Positions 44,825 through 54,195 of a stretch of 64,000 nt of DNA are shown here, one piece after another (within the stretch, counting starts at the first letter, position 1; each line of letters opens with the position of its first letter). The notes below the pieces were generated by a model, which did not search any database, was not told the origin of the DNA, and saw only the letters and a list, made by a program, of their open reading frames with translations. A program made the position numbers and the translations under genes. The DNA comes from Planctomycetaceae bacterium (GTDB lineage Bacteria; Planctomycetota; Planctomycetia; Pirellulales; Pirellulaceae). Where the stretch lies: the NCBI GenBank assembly GCA_021298315.1, contig JAJTFC010000015.1, positions 1-64,000 of the forward strand. Reading direction: 5' to 3'.

Positions 44825-45355
44825 GTGGCTTCAAAGGAACAATCCAGCATCGAAGATTCCCATTGGTTGCGGTCGGTATTTGACCGTCTGGAGCGTCCGC
44901 TGCTTGCCTATTGCGGACGGCTCACAGGGGGCGATGCGGACAGAGCGCAAGATTGCGTGCAAGAAGCCTTTCTTCGATTGTGCAAAACCTCGCGGGCTCA
45001 AGTCGAGTCCTATGTCGACGCGTGGTTATTCAAAACATGTCGGAACATAGCGATGGATATCCATCGACAGGAGTCGCGTATGGCTAAGCAATCCCATGAA
45101 TTATCTGCGACGGCAGTGGCGTCGAGAGAAACGGATCCTCAGGAGGCGATCGTCGATCGAGAACAGAGGGCGACGCTCCAGGAATGTATCGGTAGCCTGC
45201 CGGCATTGGAAAAGGAGGCCGTGTTGCTGCGTTTAGGCCAAGGACTTTCCTACAAACAGATTTCGGAAGTGATGGATCTGAGTGTCTCGCATGTCGGAGT
45301 GCTGTTGCATCAGGCGCTCGGACGTTTGCGCTCGACGATGAACCCCAGCAAATGA
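44825..45355 (+). CDS. ECF-type RNA polymerase sigma factor
   Basis: A protein of 176 residues, GTG start at 44825. Region 2 is visible as LLAYCGRLTGGDADRAQDCVQEAFLRL and WLFKTCRNIAMD. Region 4 is LPALEKEAVLLRLGQGLSYKQISEVMDLSVSHVGVLLHQALGRLRS with the helix-turn-helix. It sits 78 bp upstream of a membrane protein that starts with an anti-sigma-like domain, so they probably form a sigma/anti-sigma pair. The promoter it uses, and its regulon, are unknown. Confidence 0.9.
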   Translation: MASKEQSSIEDSHWLRSVFDRLERPLLAYCGRLTGGDADRAQDCVQEAFLRLCKTSRAQVESYVDAWLFKTCRNIAMDIHRQESRMAKQSHELSATAVASRETDPQEAIVDREQRATLQECIGSLPALEKEAVLLRLGQGLSYKQISEVMDLSVSHVGVLLHQALGRLRSTMNPSK

Positions 45356-45433
45356 AACCAAAGACATTACGGTTTTAATAGCATTCGACCCACGAACAAA
45401 ACACTAAGCGTACAAGCATACAAAGAGACCATT

Positions 45434-47722
45434 ATGTCAGAGAGAAACGAACACGAAGCCCAAAACAGCGCCAAGTCCATCGAAGGTTGGTATTTGACCG
45501 CTTATGCTCTTGGGGAGCTCGACGAGGACTCGCGAAAGGTCTTGGAGGCTTGGTTGACCAAGCATCCCGAAGCGCATCAAGAGATCGAAGCGATTCGGCA
45601 GACCGCATCGCGTGTCGAGCGAGAATTGACGAGCTTACCCGTAAACTTGCAACTCGACTCGACTCGAAGTAACAAGATCAAAGAAGCGATTGCCTCGGTG
45701 GCAACTGCGAAAACGCCCTCGCAGATCAATATTCAAAGCGACGCTATCGCTCCCAATAATATTCGCCATAGAAGAATTCTCTTTGCGATCACCACGGGGC
45801 TTGCTGCCGCTTTAGCTGGCATTGCATTTTGGGTTAATCAGCCACACGCAAACAAGAGCCTGGTCTCTGCCCCTGCAAATCAAGTTCCAACGGATAGCAA
45901 ATCTATTGCGGCAAAGGACACCGCGTCCCGGGAGCTTTTTTATGAAGAAGAGTTCGTCCAAACTGAGCGATTCATCGACTCGGAAAAGCATTTGGCTGAA
46001 GTTTCTGCGGATACTTCTGAAAGCAAATTGGAGTTCCGTCGCAGGGGGACTGCAGGAGGTATGGGTGGCATGGGATCGCCCGGAGGTGGGGCAGGCTTAC
46101 CCAGTGGTGGTGGATTATCAGCTGCAAATATCGCTAAAGACGACCGACTTGAATTGAGGATGGACAAGAAATCGTCCGAGGGACTCGCGCCAGGTTTTCA
46201 GAGAGATTTCGATTTCCCAGAAGAGCTTAAAAGCAACGTACCGAGTTTGCGCAGGGTTCAAGAAAGCTCGGATCGAGTTAGCGGAGATCGATTCGACCCG
46301 ATCCCCGAGACACCTTTTTCGAGTGTATCGAAGGAACCACTTTCGACCTTCTCGATCGACGTCGATACCGCATCGTATTCGAAGTTGCGTCAGTACGTTC
46401 TGGAGAACAATGTCGTGCCACCGGCTAGTTCGATCCGAATCGAAGAATGGCTCAATTATTTTGACTATAAGTATCCTGGGCCTGCTGGCGACGATCCTTT
46501 TGCCGCGCACATGAAGATGGGCGATTGCCCTTGGAATGCCAAGCACAAGTTGGTTCGCGTGGCGATCCAAGCCAAGAAGGTTGCTAACCAGGATCGGCCC
46601 AAGTCGAACCTTGTGTTTCTCATCGACGTCTCGGGATCGATGGCTGATGCCAATAAGCTTCCGTTGGTCAAACGAACGCTTGGGCTTTTGACGGCCCAGT
46701 TACGAGAGCAAGATCGGGTAGCGATTGCGGTCTATGCCGGTGCATCTGGATGCGTCTTGCCCAGCACAAGCGGAGTGCAAAAGGATCAGATCCTTGCATC
46801 GATCAATGAGCTTCAATCTGGAGGCTCTACCAACGGCGGCTCGGGGATCGAACTGGCTTATCGAATCGCCAAGGAGAACTTCATACCCGGTGGCGTCAAC
46901 CGAGTGATCTTGTGCACCGACGGGGATTTCAACGTGGGGGTTACGGGAACCGATGCATTGGTATCGATGATGCAAGAGCAGGCCAAGAGCAATATTTTTT
47001 TGACTTGTTTGGGTTATGGGATCGGGAACTACAACGATTCGATGATGGAGCAAATCTCGGACAAAGGAAATGGGACTTATGCGATGGTCGACAGCGAAAT
47101 GGAGGCTCGTCGGGTAATGACCGAGCAACTCTCAGGAACGCTTGTGACGGTCGCCAAGGATGTGAAGATTCAAATCGAATTTAATCCTGCGAAAGTTCAC
47201 TCGTACCGCCTGATCGGTTATGAGAACCGGAGGTTAGCGGCTGCAGACTTCAATAACGACAGGAAGGATGCTGGCGAGATTGGAGCTGGGCATCGAGTGA
47301 CGGCTCTCTACGAGATCGTGCCTGTAGGCCAGGAGGAGAGCATTCCAGGTACGGTCGACGAACTGCGATTCTCAAAAGCTCAAAAGCAAGAGCCTAGCCC
47401 AGTGGCCGAGGGTTCCGTGACGTCGAAGGATTGGCTGTTGCTCAAGATCCGTTCGAAGCAACCCGAATCGAGCCAGAGCACCAAGCAGGAGTTTGTTTTA
47501 GGGGAGGTTGCCAACGAGATTGCTTACGCGGGCGAGCAAAGCGATTTCGACTGGGCTCTGAGCGTTGCCGAGTTTGGGTTGCTGATGCGTCAGAGCCAAC
47601 TGGCTCCTGGGATGGACTGGGACAAGATGCTCTCGAGGGCAATGGACGCCACGGGCTCGGATCCCTATCGTCGCGAATGCGTCACGATCATGCAAAGGGC
47701 GAAAGCTTTGTCGAATCGCTAG
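45434..47722 (+). CDS. Membrane anti-sigma-like protein with VWA domain (YfbK-like)
   Basis: A protein of 762 residues. The N-terminus (YLTAYALGELDEDSRKVLEAWLTKHPEAHQEIEAIRQT) resembles anti-sigma factor N-termini. One membrane helix follows (ILFAITTGLAAALAGIAFWV, near residue 115-135), then a Gly-rich linker (GGMGGMGSPGGG). The periplasmic part has the YfbK N-terminal segment (STFSIDVDTASYSKLRQYV), a VWA domain with MIDAS motif DVSGSMADANKL and a DUF3520-like C-terminus (KVHSYRLIGYENRRLA, WALSVAEFGLLMRQSQ). The upstream neighbour is an ECF sigma factor, so I infer that the cytoplasmic end holds the sigma factor and the VWA part senses an envelope signal. A strong terminator follows. Confidence 0.83.
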   Translation: MSERNEHEAQNSAKSIEGWYLTAYALGELDEDSRKVLEAWLTKHPEAHQEIEAIRQTASRVERELTSLPVNLQLDSTRSNKIKEAIASVATAKTPSQINIQSDAIAPNNIRHRRILFAITTGLAAALAGIAFWVNQPHANKSLVSAPANQVPTDSKSIAAKDTASRELFYEEEFVQTERFIDSEKHLAEVSADTSESKLEFRRRGTAGGMGGMGSPGGGAGLPSGGGLSAANIAKDDRLELRMDKKSSEGLAPGFQRDFDFPEELKSNVPSLRRVQESSDRVSGDRFDPIPETPFSSVSKEPLSTFSIDVDTASYSKLRQYVLENNVVPPASSIRIEEWLNYFDYKYPGPAGDDPFAAHMKMGDCPWNAKHKLVRVAIQAKKVANQDRPKSNLVFLIDVSGSMADANKLPLVKRTLGLLTAQLREQDRVAIAVYAGASGCVLPSTSGVQKDQILASINELQSGGSTNGGSGIELAYRIAKENFIPGGVNRVILCTDGDFNVGVTGTDALVSMMQEQAKSNIFLTCLGYGIGNYNDSMMEQISDKGNGTYAMVDSEMEARRVMTEQLSGTLVTVAKDVKIQIEFNPAKVHSYRLIGYENRRLAAADFNNDRKDAGEIGAGHRVTALYEIVPVGQEESIPGTVDELRFSKAQKQEPSPVAEGSVTSKDWLLLKIRSKQPESSQSTKQEFVLGEVANEIAYAGEQSDFDWALSVAEFGLLMRQSQLAPGMDWDKMLSRAMDATGSDPYRRECVTIMQRAKALSNR

Positions 47723-47749
47723 CAGGAATCGATCGAAGGCGAAACGAAA

Positions 47750-47778
47750 ACAGCCCGCAACGTGCGGGCTGTTTTTTT
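47750..47778 (+). terminator. Intrinsic terminator after VWA gene, likely bidirectional
   Basis: ACAGCCCGCA - ACG - TGCGGGCTGT (10-bp stem) followed by a run of seven T. On the minus strand the stem is followed by four T, so it could also end the convergent polysaccharide export transcript. Confidence 0.93.
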
Positions 47779-47798
47779 ATTGAGTTCAGCTACTTCGG

Positions 47799-49166
47799 CT
47801 AGCGATTTTGAAGTGCATACTGGATTCCGAAGGTGAAGAAGGTTCCCAGACCGAAGTTCAGAATTTCTTCGCCGGCTTTGTAGCGGAGTATCAAAATATC
47901 GCCTGGTTGAACGAGGATCCGTTCGCGAGGATCCACATTGGCTCGGGCAAGATCCACAGCGATTGTGATCTGACCATTGCAAGGTGTTTTACGAAGCACA
48001 TAGAGCATACCCGGGGGAACTTGGCCGAGCATACCGCCAATTCCACCGATGCCTCCCATGCCTCCTTGACCACCCATTCCGCCCCGACTTCCTCCGATCG
48101 ATCCGCCGGACAGGGACATGGCTGTCAAGACATCCAGGTCGTAATCGCGTGGAATCCTGTGCTCGCCACCACCTAGCATCCCACCGGTGTAATAAACCTC
48201 AGCGTCTCTAGATTCGATGTAGACAATATCGCCATCCTCAAGAATCATGTCTTCGATTCCAAACTGAGGTATTACACCGGGTGGCAGTCGCAAGGGGATT
48301 TTCAAAATCGAGGGGTCATCCGGGAGCGGAGGAGGGCAACCGCAGGGGTCAGGATTGCAATAGTACTGTTGGTAGAACTGTTGTACGAACTCGTCTCGTC
48401 GGCGTTGGTCGGCTTTGGATGCACGAAGGATTCTCACTTCGTTTTTGGCGTTAACACCAGGCAGTCCGCCAGACTCCATGAGTGCGTTGAGAACATCGTT
48501 TTGATAAGCCTTGAGCTTGAGCATTCTACCCGAGGCGCTGTAGTCGGTTCCGCGAGTGAAACCACCTTGCCCGCCTCCGCCTCCACCGCCACCGCTGAGG
48601 TCTTGTCGGATGACAATGACGTTGTAGGTTCTTTCCTTCATCAGCGTGACGATCGGTTGCAGTCGACTTGACTCGCGAAGGATTTCCGAATCGAGGTAGT
48701 ACTTACGAATCAGATCCCGCGTTTGATCGATGGTTAGCCCTCTGACTTTGATCGGCTCAAGGTTAGGGAGTTGGATTGTTCCATCATTAATCACAGCGAT
48801 GGGGTAACCCAAAGACGGATCAAGTTGGCTGTTTGCGTCTGGATAATGAACAGGAGGGGGCTCTGGTGGCCGATCCGGCGGAACGAATGGCAAAATACCT
48901 TCGATGTACACGCCGAGAATATCGCCGTCATCCAACAAATAGTCCCGGGGCGGTTCCTGTGCCAGACGTGCTGGATCCAGGGGTACGAGATTGTTCTTGC
49001 TCTGTGCCAAGAACTGCGGAGGAACTCTGCGGGCAGGAACTCCCGAAATCGGTTGTGTAAGGGTAGAGCAACCCGTGCTGAGTCCACCCAAAACAACCAG
49101 TCCGATGGTACCGGCTCGTTGCATCCAACTGGTCAGTCGTTCTGCGAATCTGTATTTGATTTTCAT
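47799..49166 (-). CDS. Polysaccharide export lipoprotein (Wza/Poly_export type)
   Basis: A protein of 455 residues with a lipobox (VVLGGLSTGCS). A Poly_export segment (RDYLLDDGDILGVYIEGILP, then YPIAVINDGTIQLPNLEPIKVRGLTIDQTRDLI) is followed by SLBB-like beta-grasp parts and a Gly-rich insert (GGMGGQGGMGGIGG). Cysteine-rich YYCNPDPCGCPPP sits in the middle. Family members form the outer-membrane channel for capsule or EPS export. The gene downstream of the next one (O-antigen ligase, divergent) fits the same theme. The Gly-rich insert is unusual. Confidence 0.85.
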   Translation of the reverse strand: MKIKYRFAERLTSWMQRAGTIGLVVLGGLSTGCSTLTQPISGVPARRVPPQFLAQSKNNLVPLDPARLAQEPPRDYLLDDGDILGVYIEGILPFVPPDRPPEPPPVHYPDANSQLDPSLGYPIAVINDGTIQLPNLEPIKVRGLTIDQTRDLIRKYYLDSEILRESSRLQPIVTLMKERTYNVIVIRQDLSGGGGGGGGQGGFTRGTDYSASGRMLKLKAYQNDVLNALMESGGLPGVNAKNEVRILRASKADQRRRDEFVQQFYQQYYCNPDPCGCPPPLPDDPSILKIPLRLPPGVIPQFGIEDMILEDGDIVYIESRDAEVYYTGGMLGGGEHRIPRDYDLDVLTAMSLSGGSIGGSRGGMGGQGGMGGIGGIGGMLGQVPPGMLYVLRKTPCNGQITIAVDLARANVDPRERILVQPGDILILRYKAGEEILNFGLGTFFTFGIQYALQNR

Positions 49167-49226
49167 TTGCTTGTACTTCGTGTTTAGGACTACTTACCTA
49201 AATTAATTGCCAAACGATGCTCAGAG

Positions 49227-49931
49227 CTAAGGCTGACCGATCGGACTGGGCACCAATGGATTGGGTACAACCGGATTTGGAATCACTTGAGGAGTGACGC
49301 TTGGAGCAAGATTTGGAATTGGTGCAACCTGAGGTGCGACAACTTCGGATTCAATGAATCCCATCGGCACTTCCCCTTGTACACCCGCAGGCCCTAGTAA
49401 GGATCGATTGCGATCGAACTGCGGTACTGGATATTGCCCGTTGTACTGATTGGGCATCAAGTTGTGTTCGACGTACTGTTTTTGAATGGCGGACGATGTT
49501 TGGATTTGGTTCCACATACCCACCCCTTCCTCCTCTGCAGCTTGGGCTCCATGAGGGAAACCAGCAAACCAAGCGGCCACGCGGGCTTGACCCTCGGCCG
49601 ATTGGTAGCACCAGTTCCAATATTCCACAGGTGGGAAAGCTGGCGTGCAACCGCTACCGCTGTCTGCGACCTGCATGTAGCCCGCACGAAAACCACGCTG
49701 GAAATCCTTCAGATACTTCTGGTCCACAAAGCAATGCTTACGAGCATGCCAAGCCTTGCCAGACATCGAATAAGCACGGCTGCTCATGATGTACTCATTC
49801 AAGTCGTTGTTGTACTTGAACAAGTTGGTCAGTCCGGTAACGGCTGTGCAACCTGTGCTCGACAGTACACCCATTCCCAGCAGAGCGAGCATTACCACGG
49901 CTTTGCCGTCTACTCGTCGTTTTTGAAACAT
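49227..49931 (-). CDS. Planctomycete lipoprotein of unknown function
   Basis: A protein of 234 residues with a lipobox-like leader (MLALLGMGVLSSTGC). The mature part begins VTGLTNLFKYNNDLNEYIMSSRAYSMSGKAWHARKHCF, followed by DFQRGFRAGYMQVADSGSGCTPAFPPVEYWNWCYQSAEGQARVAAWFAGFPHGAQAA. The C-terminal 60 residues are Pro/Val/Asn-rich low complexity. The conserved half occurs next to polysaccharide export genes in planctomycetes as far as I recall; I do not know its function. It precedes the export gene on the same strand, 60 bp apart, so co-transcription is likely. Confidence 0.7.
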   Translation of the reverse strand: MFQKRRVDGKAVVMLALLGMGVLSSTGCTAVTGLTNLFKYNNDLNEYIMSSRAYSMSGKAWHARKHCFVDQKYLKDFQRGFRAGYMQVADSGSGCTPAFPPVEYWNWCYQSAEGQARVAAWFAGFPHGAQAAEEEGVGMWNQIQTSSAIQKQYVEHNLMPNQYNGQYPVPQFDRNRSLLGPAGVQGEVPMGFIESEVVAPQVAPIPNLAPSVTPQVIPNPVVPNPLVPSPIGQP

Positions 49932-50189
49932 CGACGATTCCCCTTTTTTGCGTATGTATTGGCCGGAATGCTAGCAAGGCACCACCGGCCCGACGATGAA
50001 TACCGACTATCCATCCGTCGATTTATCGCTTAGGGGAGTCGTTAGAATTTAATGATTATCGGGGTAGTGCATCGAATTCGGCTTTTTTGGTCTATTCCAA
50101 TAGTAGCATTCCCGATCAGGGCCTTTTGGATTGACCCAATCGCTTCGGATGACGATGGAAACAAAAGAAAGAGGGCTTATTGGTGATCA

Positions 50190-52904
50190 GTGGAAAAAGC
50201 TAAACGACCAAACAGAGAGAGCAATTTTGTGCAAAGCCGCAACGAGGGAATCCTAACCAAAGCGATCCGTTGGTTACTGCTAATTATTCTCTTTGTGACT
50301 CCTTGGTTCTATGGTGGGGCGACTTGGTCTTTCCAATACGTTCTTTTCTTTTCCGCTAGTTTCCTTGCAGCCTTTTTCGCACTTGTTTGCATAGCCGGTA
50401 AGGGAAGTGCCTTCCAGGAAAGAAATCCACCGCTTGTGGCTTGGCTTTTTGTTTTTCTTGGTCTTTTCGCACAACTTCAGAGCATTCGCGTATGGGATTT
50501 GGAAACTCCTAAGCTGTCGGTTTTCCCTTCCTTGGAGACACAGCGATGGGCACTTGGTTTGAGTGGTTCAGCAAAAGCACCCGTTGGGTGTGATCTCGAT
50601 GGGATCGAACCCGAACATCGAAGACTTGCTTTGAGTGTTGAACCACTAACGACACGTGGGGCTTCAAGTAGCTTGTTTGTCTGCGGCCTATTGGTATGGG
50701 GTGCAAGTTGTGTTTGGGGGCATCGCAAAGCTTATCCTTTGTTGCTCATCTCGATCACGCTTTTAGGTTTAATTCTCGGGACATATGGGCTTGTAGGTGC
50801 ATTTCTACGATCCAAGCCAAATCTGTTGGGGCTAACCTATGGTTCCTCGTTTTCGGTCTTCGTGTCGAAAAACTCAGCGGGTGCATTTCTAAACATCACC
50901 TTGGCCGCTGCGATCGGTCTTGCAGTCTGGAGCGGCGAAAAAATATTCAGTTCCGTTTCACGCCAAATGCTTACACGAGACATGCGGCAATGGCCCTGGA
51001 ACGCCAAGTTTCAGTATGGCCTTAAGACCACGATCGAAAAATTAGACCTTCGTGCGATCGTCTCGGGGCTCTGTGTCTTGCTGCTGGCTTTCTGTATGGC
51101 CATGAGTCTTTGCCGAGGTGCGTTTATCAGCGGGATACTTGCGGTCTTTGTTGCTATAGCCATAGCTTGGCCTGGAAAGAAGCCAGCCGCGCTTGTATTT
51201 GCTTGCTTTGCGGCGATGCTCTGCAGCGTGATTGCCATGGCGATCTTGCAGATCGATCAGACAGCGGCGAGTCGAATGGAAAGCATCGAAAGCATAGACA
51301 TTCAGACCGAGAAGAACTCCGGGCGACTTTATATTTGGGGTGTTGCAGCCCGAGCTGCGATGAATTTCGGATGGGCTGGATCTGGGCACGGTACCTTCCA
51401 TGTCGCTGCCTTGCCCTTTCAAGACCCATCATCGAGAGGATGGTACTATCATGCTGAGAGCCTCTTTGCCGAGATTCTTGTAACGCTAGGTTATGTTGGA
51501 ATTATCGCGACAATTGTCGGATTGCTCGTTAGTGCTTATTGCCTGATGAACATCTTTCACTCACCTCGGTTTCGTGACTACTTGGCCCTCCAAGTCGCAG
51601 GCGCATTTTTTCTTGCGAGCCAAACACTTCATGCCTGCATCGACTTTGCATGGGTCTTACCAGGCGTTTATGTACCGAGCGCTATTTTTCTTGGGGCTAT
51701 CGACGGAGGATGGAGAGAATCGAGGCTCGCCTATCAGCGAATCCATCTTCCAACACTTTCCGATAGTCCGCCAACAGAGCGTCGTTTAGCACGTGTTTCG
51801 GGGCTGGCCTTCTCAGGGATATGCCTAATATTTTTGATGTTCAATCAAGACACCGTCTCGGTTCTAGCCCTTTCGGAAAGACTGGAAAAACAGATCCAAA
51901 CCGATGGCCCTCCGGAGGCCTCCGGCTCGATTGTCCAAGAGTGGACAGATTCCTGCGTCGATGCCTTTTCGGCAAGCAGGATCGATAGGGTGTACCAAAG
52001 CCCGATACTCATGCGACTCCTGGCAGATGGAATTGTTTACGACACGCGTAAGGAGAGATGGGAAAAACGCCCCTTGGTCGCATCGAGCGAGCTTGCATGG
52101 AATCAAACTCGCCCAGTTGTTCTGAGAATTGCTTTGGATGCGGCTAATGAGAACGACCGTGCTTTGATCCTTGATTCTCTTGGAGGAAAGTCCACCCTAG
52201 ATGCCTTCACAAGAGCCAATTATTGGTACACCCGAGGGCAGTTGCTATCGCCCTTGGACTGGCGATTGGTCTGGGGTCGAATGGCTACGGCAATGCAATG
52301 CACTCCTGAGCAACTCAAGCCCCTAGCTCCGGTGCTTGCTCGGACCTCGGCCCATAGACCTTCAAACTTAACGACTAGTTCATTGCTCCTGTATAGCGTT
52401 CTGAGCGATCAAGAAAAACTCGAGCTTTGGCAAAGAGCAATCCGCGCCAGCCTCGCAGAATCCATTCCTATTGCCGAGATCATGACCAAAACTCAAAAAG
52501 ATGGTCAGATTCCTATCGAGACTTTTCCCGAAGATCCACAAGTACTTCGCAAACTCTACAACGAGATCTTCACGGCAAAAGACTTTCCCATTACGCACGA
52601 AGTTCTTGCGGAAAGGTTGATTCAAGCAAGCCTTAGAACCAAGTGGACTGGATTGCGAAAAGCAAGTTGGCTGGCCGACGTTGCCAGAGAGACTGGAAAT
52701 GCCGACTTGGAAATTGAGAACCTGACAATTATCCTGGGACTCGATCGTAGCAATATCCCACTCCTTAAGCGAATCCTCACCCTGCATATCGAGAAGAAAC
52801 AAGCTGAGAAAGCTCGAGGATTTCTGAGGCAACTTGTGCGGGCTGCTCCAAGCGATCCTTCGATCGAATCATTCAATCAACAACTCGCTGGAATCGAACC
52901 TTGA
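50190..52904 (+). CDS. O-antigen ligase/Wzy-like polymerase with C-terminal helical part
   Basis: A membrane protein of 904 residues, GTG start at 50190. About 11 helices are spread from residue 25 to 565 (WLLLIILFVTPWFYGGATW, LLISITLLGLILGTYGLVGAF, VSGLCVLLLAFCMAMSLCRGAFISGIL, GIIATIVGLLVSAYCLM). The O-antigen ligase core is recognisable around FVSKNSAGAFLNITLAA and the loop WAGSGHGTFHVAALPFQD. The last 330 residues are soluble and helical, with TPR-like spacing (PTLSDSPPTERR onward). It could join or polymerise surface glycans; substrate unknown. Its TGA overlaps the TTG start of the next gene. Confidence 0.82.
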   Translation: MEKAKRPNRESNFVQSRNEGILTKAIRWLLLIILFVTPWFYGGATWSFQYVLFFSASFLAAFFALVCIAGKGSAFQERNPPLVAWLFVFLGLFAQLQSIRVWDLETPKLSVFPSLETQRWALGLSGSAKAPVGCDLDGIEPEHRRLALSVEPLTTRGASSSLFVCGLLVWGASCVWGHRKAYPLLLISITLLGLILGTYGLVGAFLRSKPNLLGLTYGSSFSVFVSKNSAGAFLNITLAAAIGLAVWSGEKIFSSVSRQMLTRDMRQWPWNAKFQYGLKTTIEKLDLRAIVSGLCVLLLAFCMAMSLCRGAFISGILAVFVAIAIAWPGKKPAALVFACFAAMLCSVIAMAILQIDQTAASRMESIESIDIQTEKNSGRLYIWGVAARAAMNFGWAGSGHGTFHVAALPFQDPSSRGWYYHAESLFAEILVTLGYVGIIATIVGLLVSAYCLMNIFHSPRFRDYLALQVAGAFFLASQTLHACIDFAWVLPGVYVPSAIFLGAIDGGWRESRLAYQRIHLPTLSDSPPTERRLARVSGLAFSGICLIFLMFNQDTVSVLALSERLEKQIQTDGPPEASGSIVQEWTDSCVDAFSASRIDRVYQSPILMRLLADGIVYDTRKERWEKRPLVASSELAWNQTRPVVLRIALDAANENDRALILDSLGGKSTLDAFTRANYWYTRGQLLSPLDWRLVWGRMATAMQCTPEQLKPLAPVLARTSAHRPSNLTTSSLLLYSVLSDQEKLELWQRAIRASLAESIPIAEIMTKTQKDGQIPIETFPEDPQVLRKLYNEIFTAKDFPITHEVLAERLIQASLRTKWTGLRKASWLADVARETGNADLEIENLTIILGLDRSNIPLLKRILTLHIEKKQAEKARGFLRQLVRAAPSDPSIESFNQQLAGIEP

Positions 52905-54181
52905 AACGCGTTTGCATCATCAACGTCGTTGGACTTGTCGGAGAACTGCTACCCTACGCTCCTCGAATAAATCAACTCGGGATTTGCCGTAGCTACCGAC
53001 CGCCGATCCCCGCCGTAACTTGCACGGTCCAAGCGACCATGCTAACCGGGACGATGCCCAAGCAACATGGGATCGTCGGCAACGGTTGGTATGATCGCGA
53101 CTTTGCCGACATCCGTTTTTGGCAGCAATCGAACCGTCTGATATCGGGGGAACTGCTCTATCAAGGCATCGACACGGCCAAGATGTTCTGGTGGTTCAAT
53201 CAACACTCGCAAGTACACTACAGCGCGACCCCCAAACCCCATTACGGGTGCGACGGTTCAAAAGTCTTCGATATCATCGACGATACAGGTTGCCAATTGG
53301 TCAAGCATCTTGGGCCATTTCCCTTCTTCTCGTTTTGGGGACCAAATGCAGGTCTACCGGCAAGCGATTGGATCGCACGAGCAACCGCCAAAGTTCTGCG
53401 AGAAAACAAGCCGCAACTGACGCTTTGCTATCTGCCTCATCTCGACTACGACTTCCAACGCTTGGCCAAACCGAGCCTCGAGCGGGTCGCCGAAGTGGAT
53501 CGCTGCGCGGCGATGGTCATCGATGCAGCACAAGACATCGATGCAATCCCAATCATCGTATCGGAGTACGGTTTGGTTCCCGTCTGCAGGCCTGTGGCCA
53601 TCAATCGAATACTCAGGCAAGCCGGAATGCTGACGGTGCGTCAAGGCCCCTTTGGCGAGATGCTTGTCCCGGGCGATTGCCGAGCTTTTGCCGTTGCCGA
53701 TCATCAAGTCGCCCATGTGTATGTAAACGACCCAGGTGCTTTGCATGAAGTCCGCGAAATACTTCTGAAACAACCCGGTATTCAATCCGTAGTCCATCCC
53801 GAAGAACTCCAACTCAATCACCCACGAAGCGGTGATTGGATCGCCTTGGCTCAGAGCGATTCATGGTTCACCTATTACTACTGGAATGACGACAAACTCG
53901 CTCCTGACTTTGCAAGAACCGTCGATATCCATCGCAAACCCGGATACGACCCTTGCGAACTTTTCATCACCTCGAAAGCTCGTGCGATGTTTCGCCTGGC
54001 TCAAAAAAAACTCGGGCTGCGGATGAAAATGGATGTAATACCGCTTGATCCGACACTCGTCGGCGGGAGCCACGGGTTGGTCAATGCGATCGATCAAAAT
54101 CCAATCATCATTGGGCCAGATGCTCCAGAGGATATCCTTCAATTCAAGGATTACATCCGAGGTCTCTTGCAAGTGCCCTAG
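52901..54181 (+). CDS. Alkaline phosphatase superfamily (phosphodiesterase-like) protein
   Basis: A protein of 426 residues. The start is TTG 52901, overlapping the upstream TGA by 3 bp (TTGA). The N-terminus is CIINVVGLVGELL, and the nucleophile region reads IPAVTCTVQATMLTGTMPKQHGIVGNGWYDRD, like nucleotide pyrophosphatase/phosphodiesterases, with the metal-binding triad partly visible in SEYGL and GGSHGL. LPHLDYDFQRLAKPSLERVAEVDR carries another candidate metal site. It may act on a glycan or lipid diphosphate made with the neighbouring ligase; that is inference. No signal peptide is seen, so a cytoplasmic location is likely. Confidence 0.82.
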   Translation: MKRVCIINVVGLVGELLPYAPRINQLGICRSYRPPIPAVTCTVQATMLTGTMPKQHGIVGNGWYDRDFADIRFWQQSNRLISGELLYQGIDTAKMFWWFNQHSQVHYSATPKPHYGCDGSKVFDIIDDTGCQLVKHLGPFPFFSFWGPNAGLPASDWIARATAKVLRENKPQLTLCYLPHLDYDFQRLAKPSLERVAEVDRCAAMVIDAAQDIDAIPIIVSEYGLVPVCRPVAINRILRQAGMLTVRQGPFGEMLVPGDCRAFAVADHQVAHVYVNDPGALHEVREILLKQPGIQSVVHPEELQLNHPRSGDWIALAQSDSWFTYYYWNDDKLAPDFARTVDIHRKPGYDPCELFITSKARAMFRLAQKKLGLRMKMDVIPLDPTLVGGSHGLVNAIDQNPIIIGPDAPEDILQFKDYIRGLLQVP

Positions 54182-54195
54182 TCGGCCCTAAAGCA

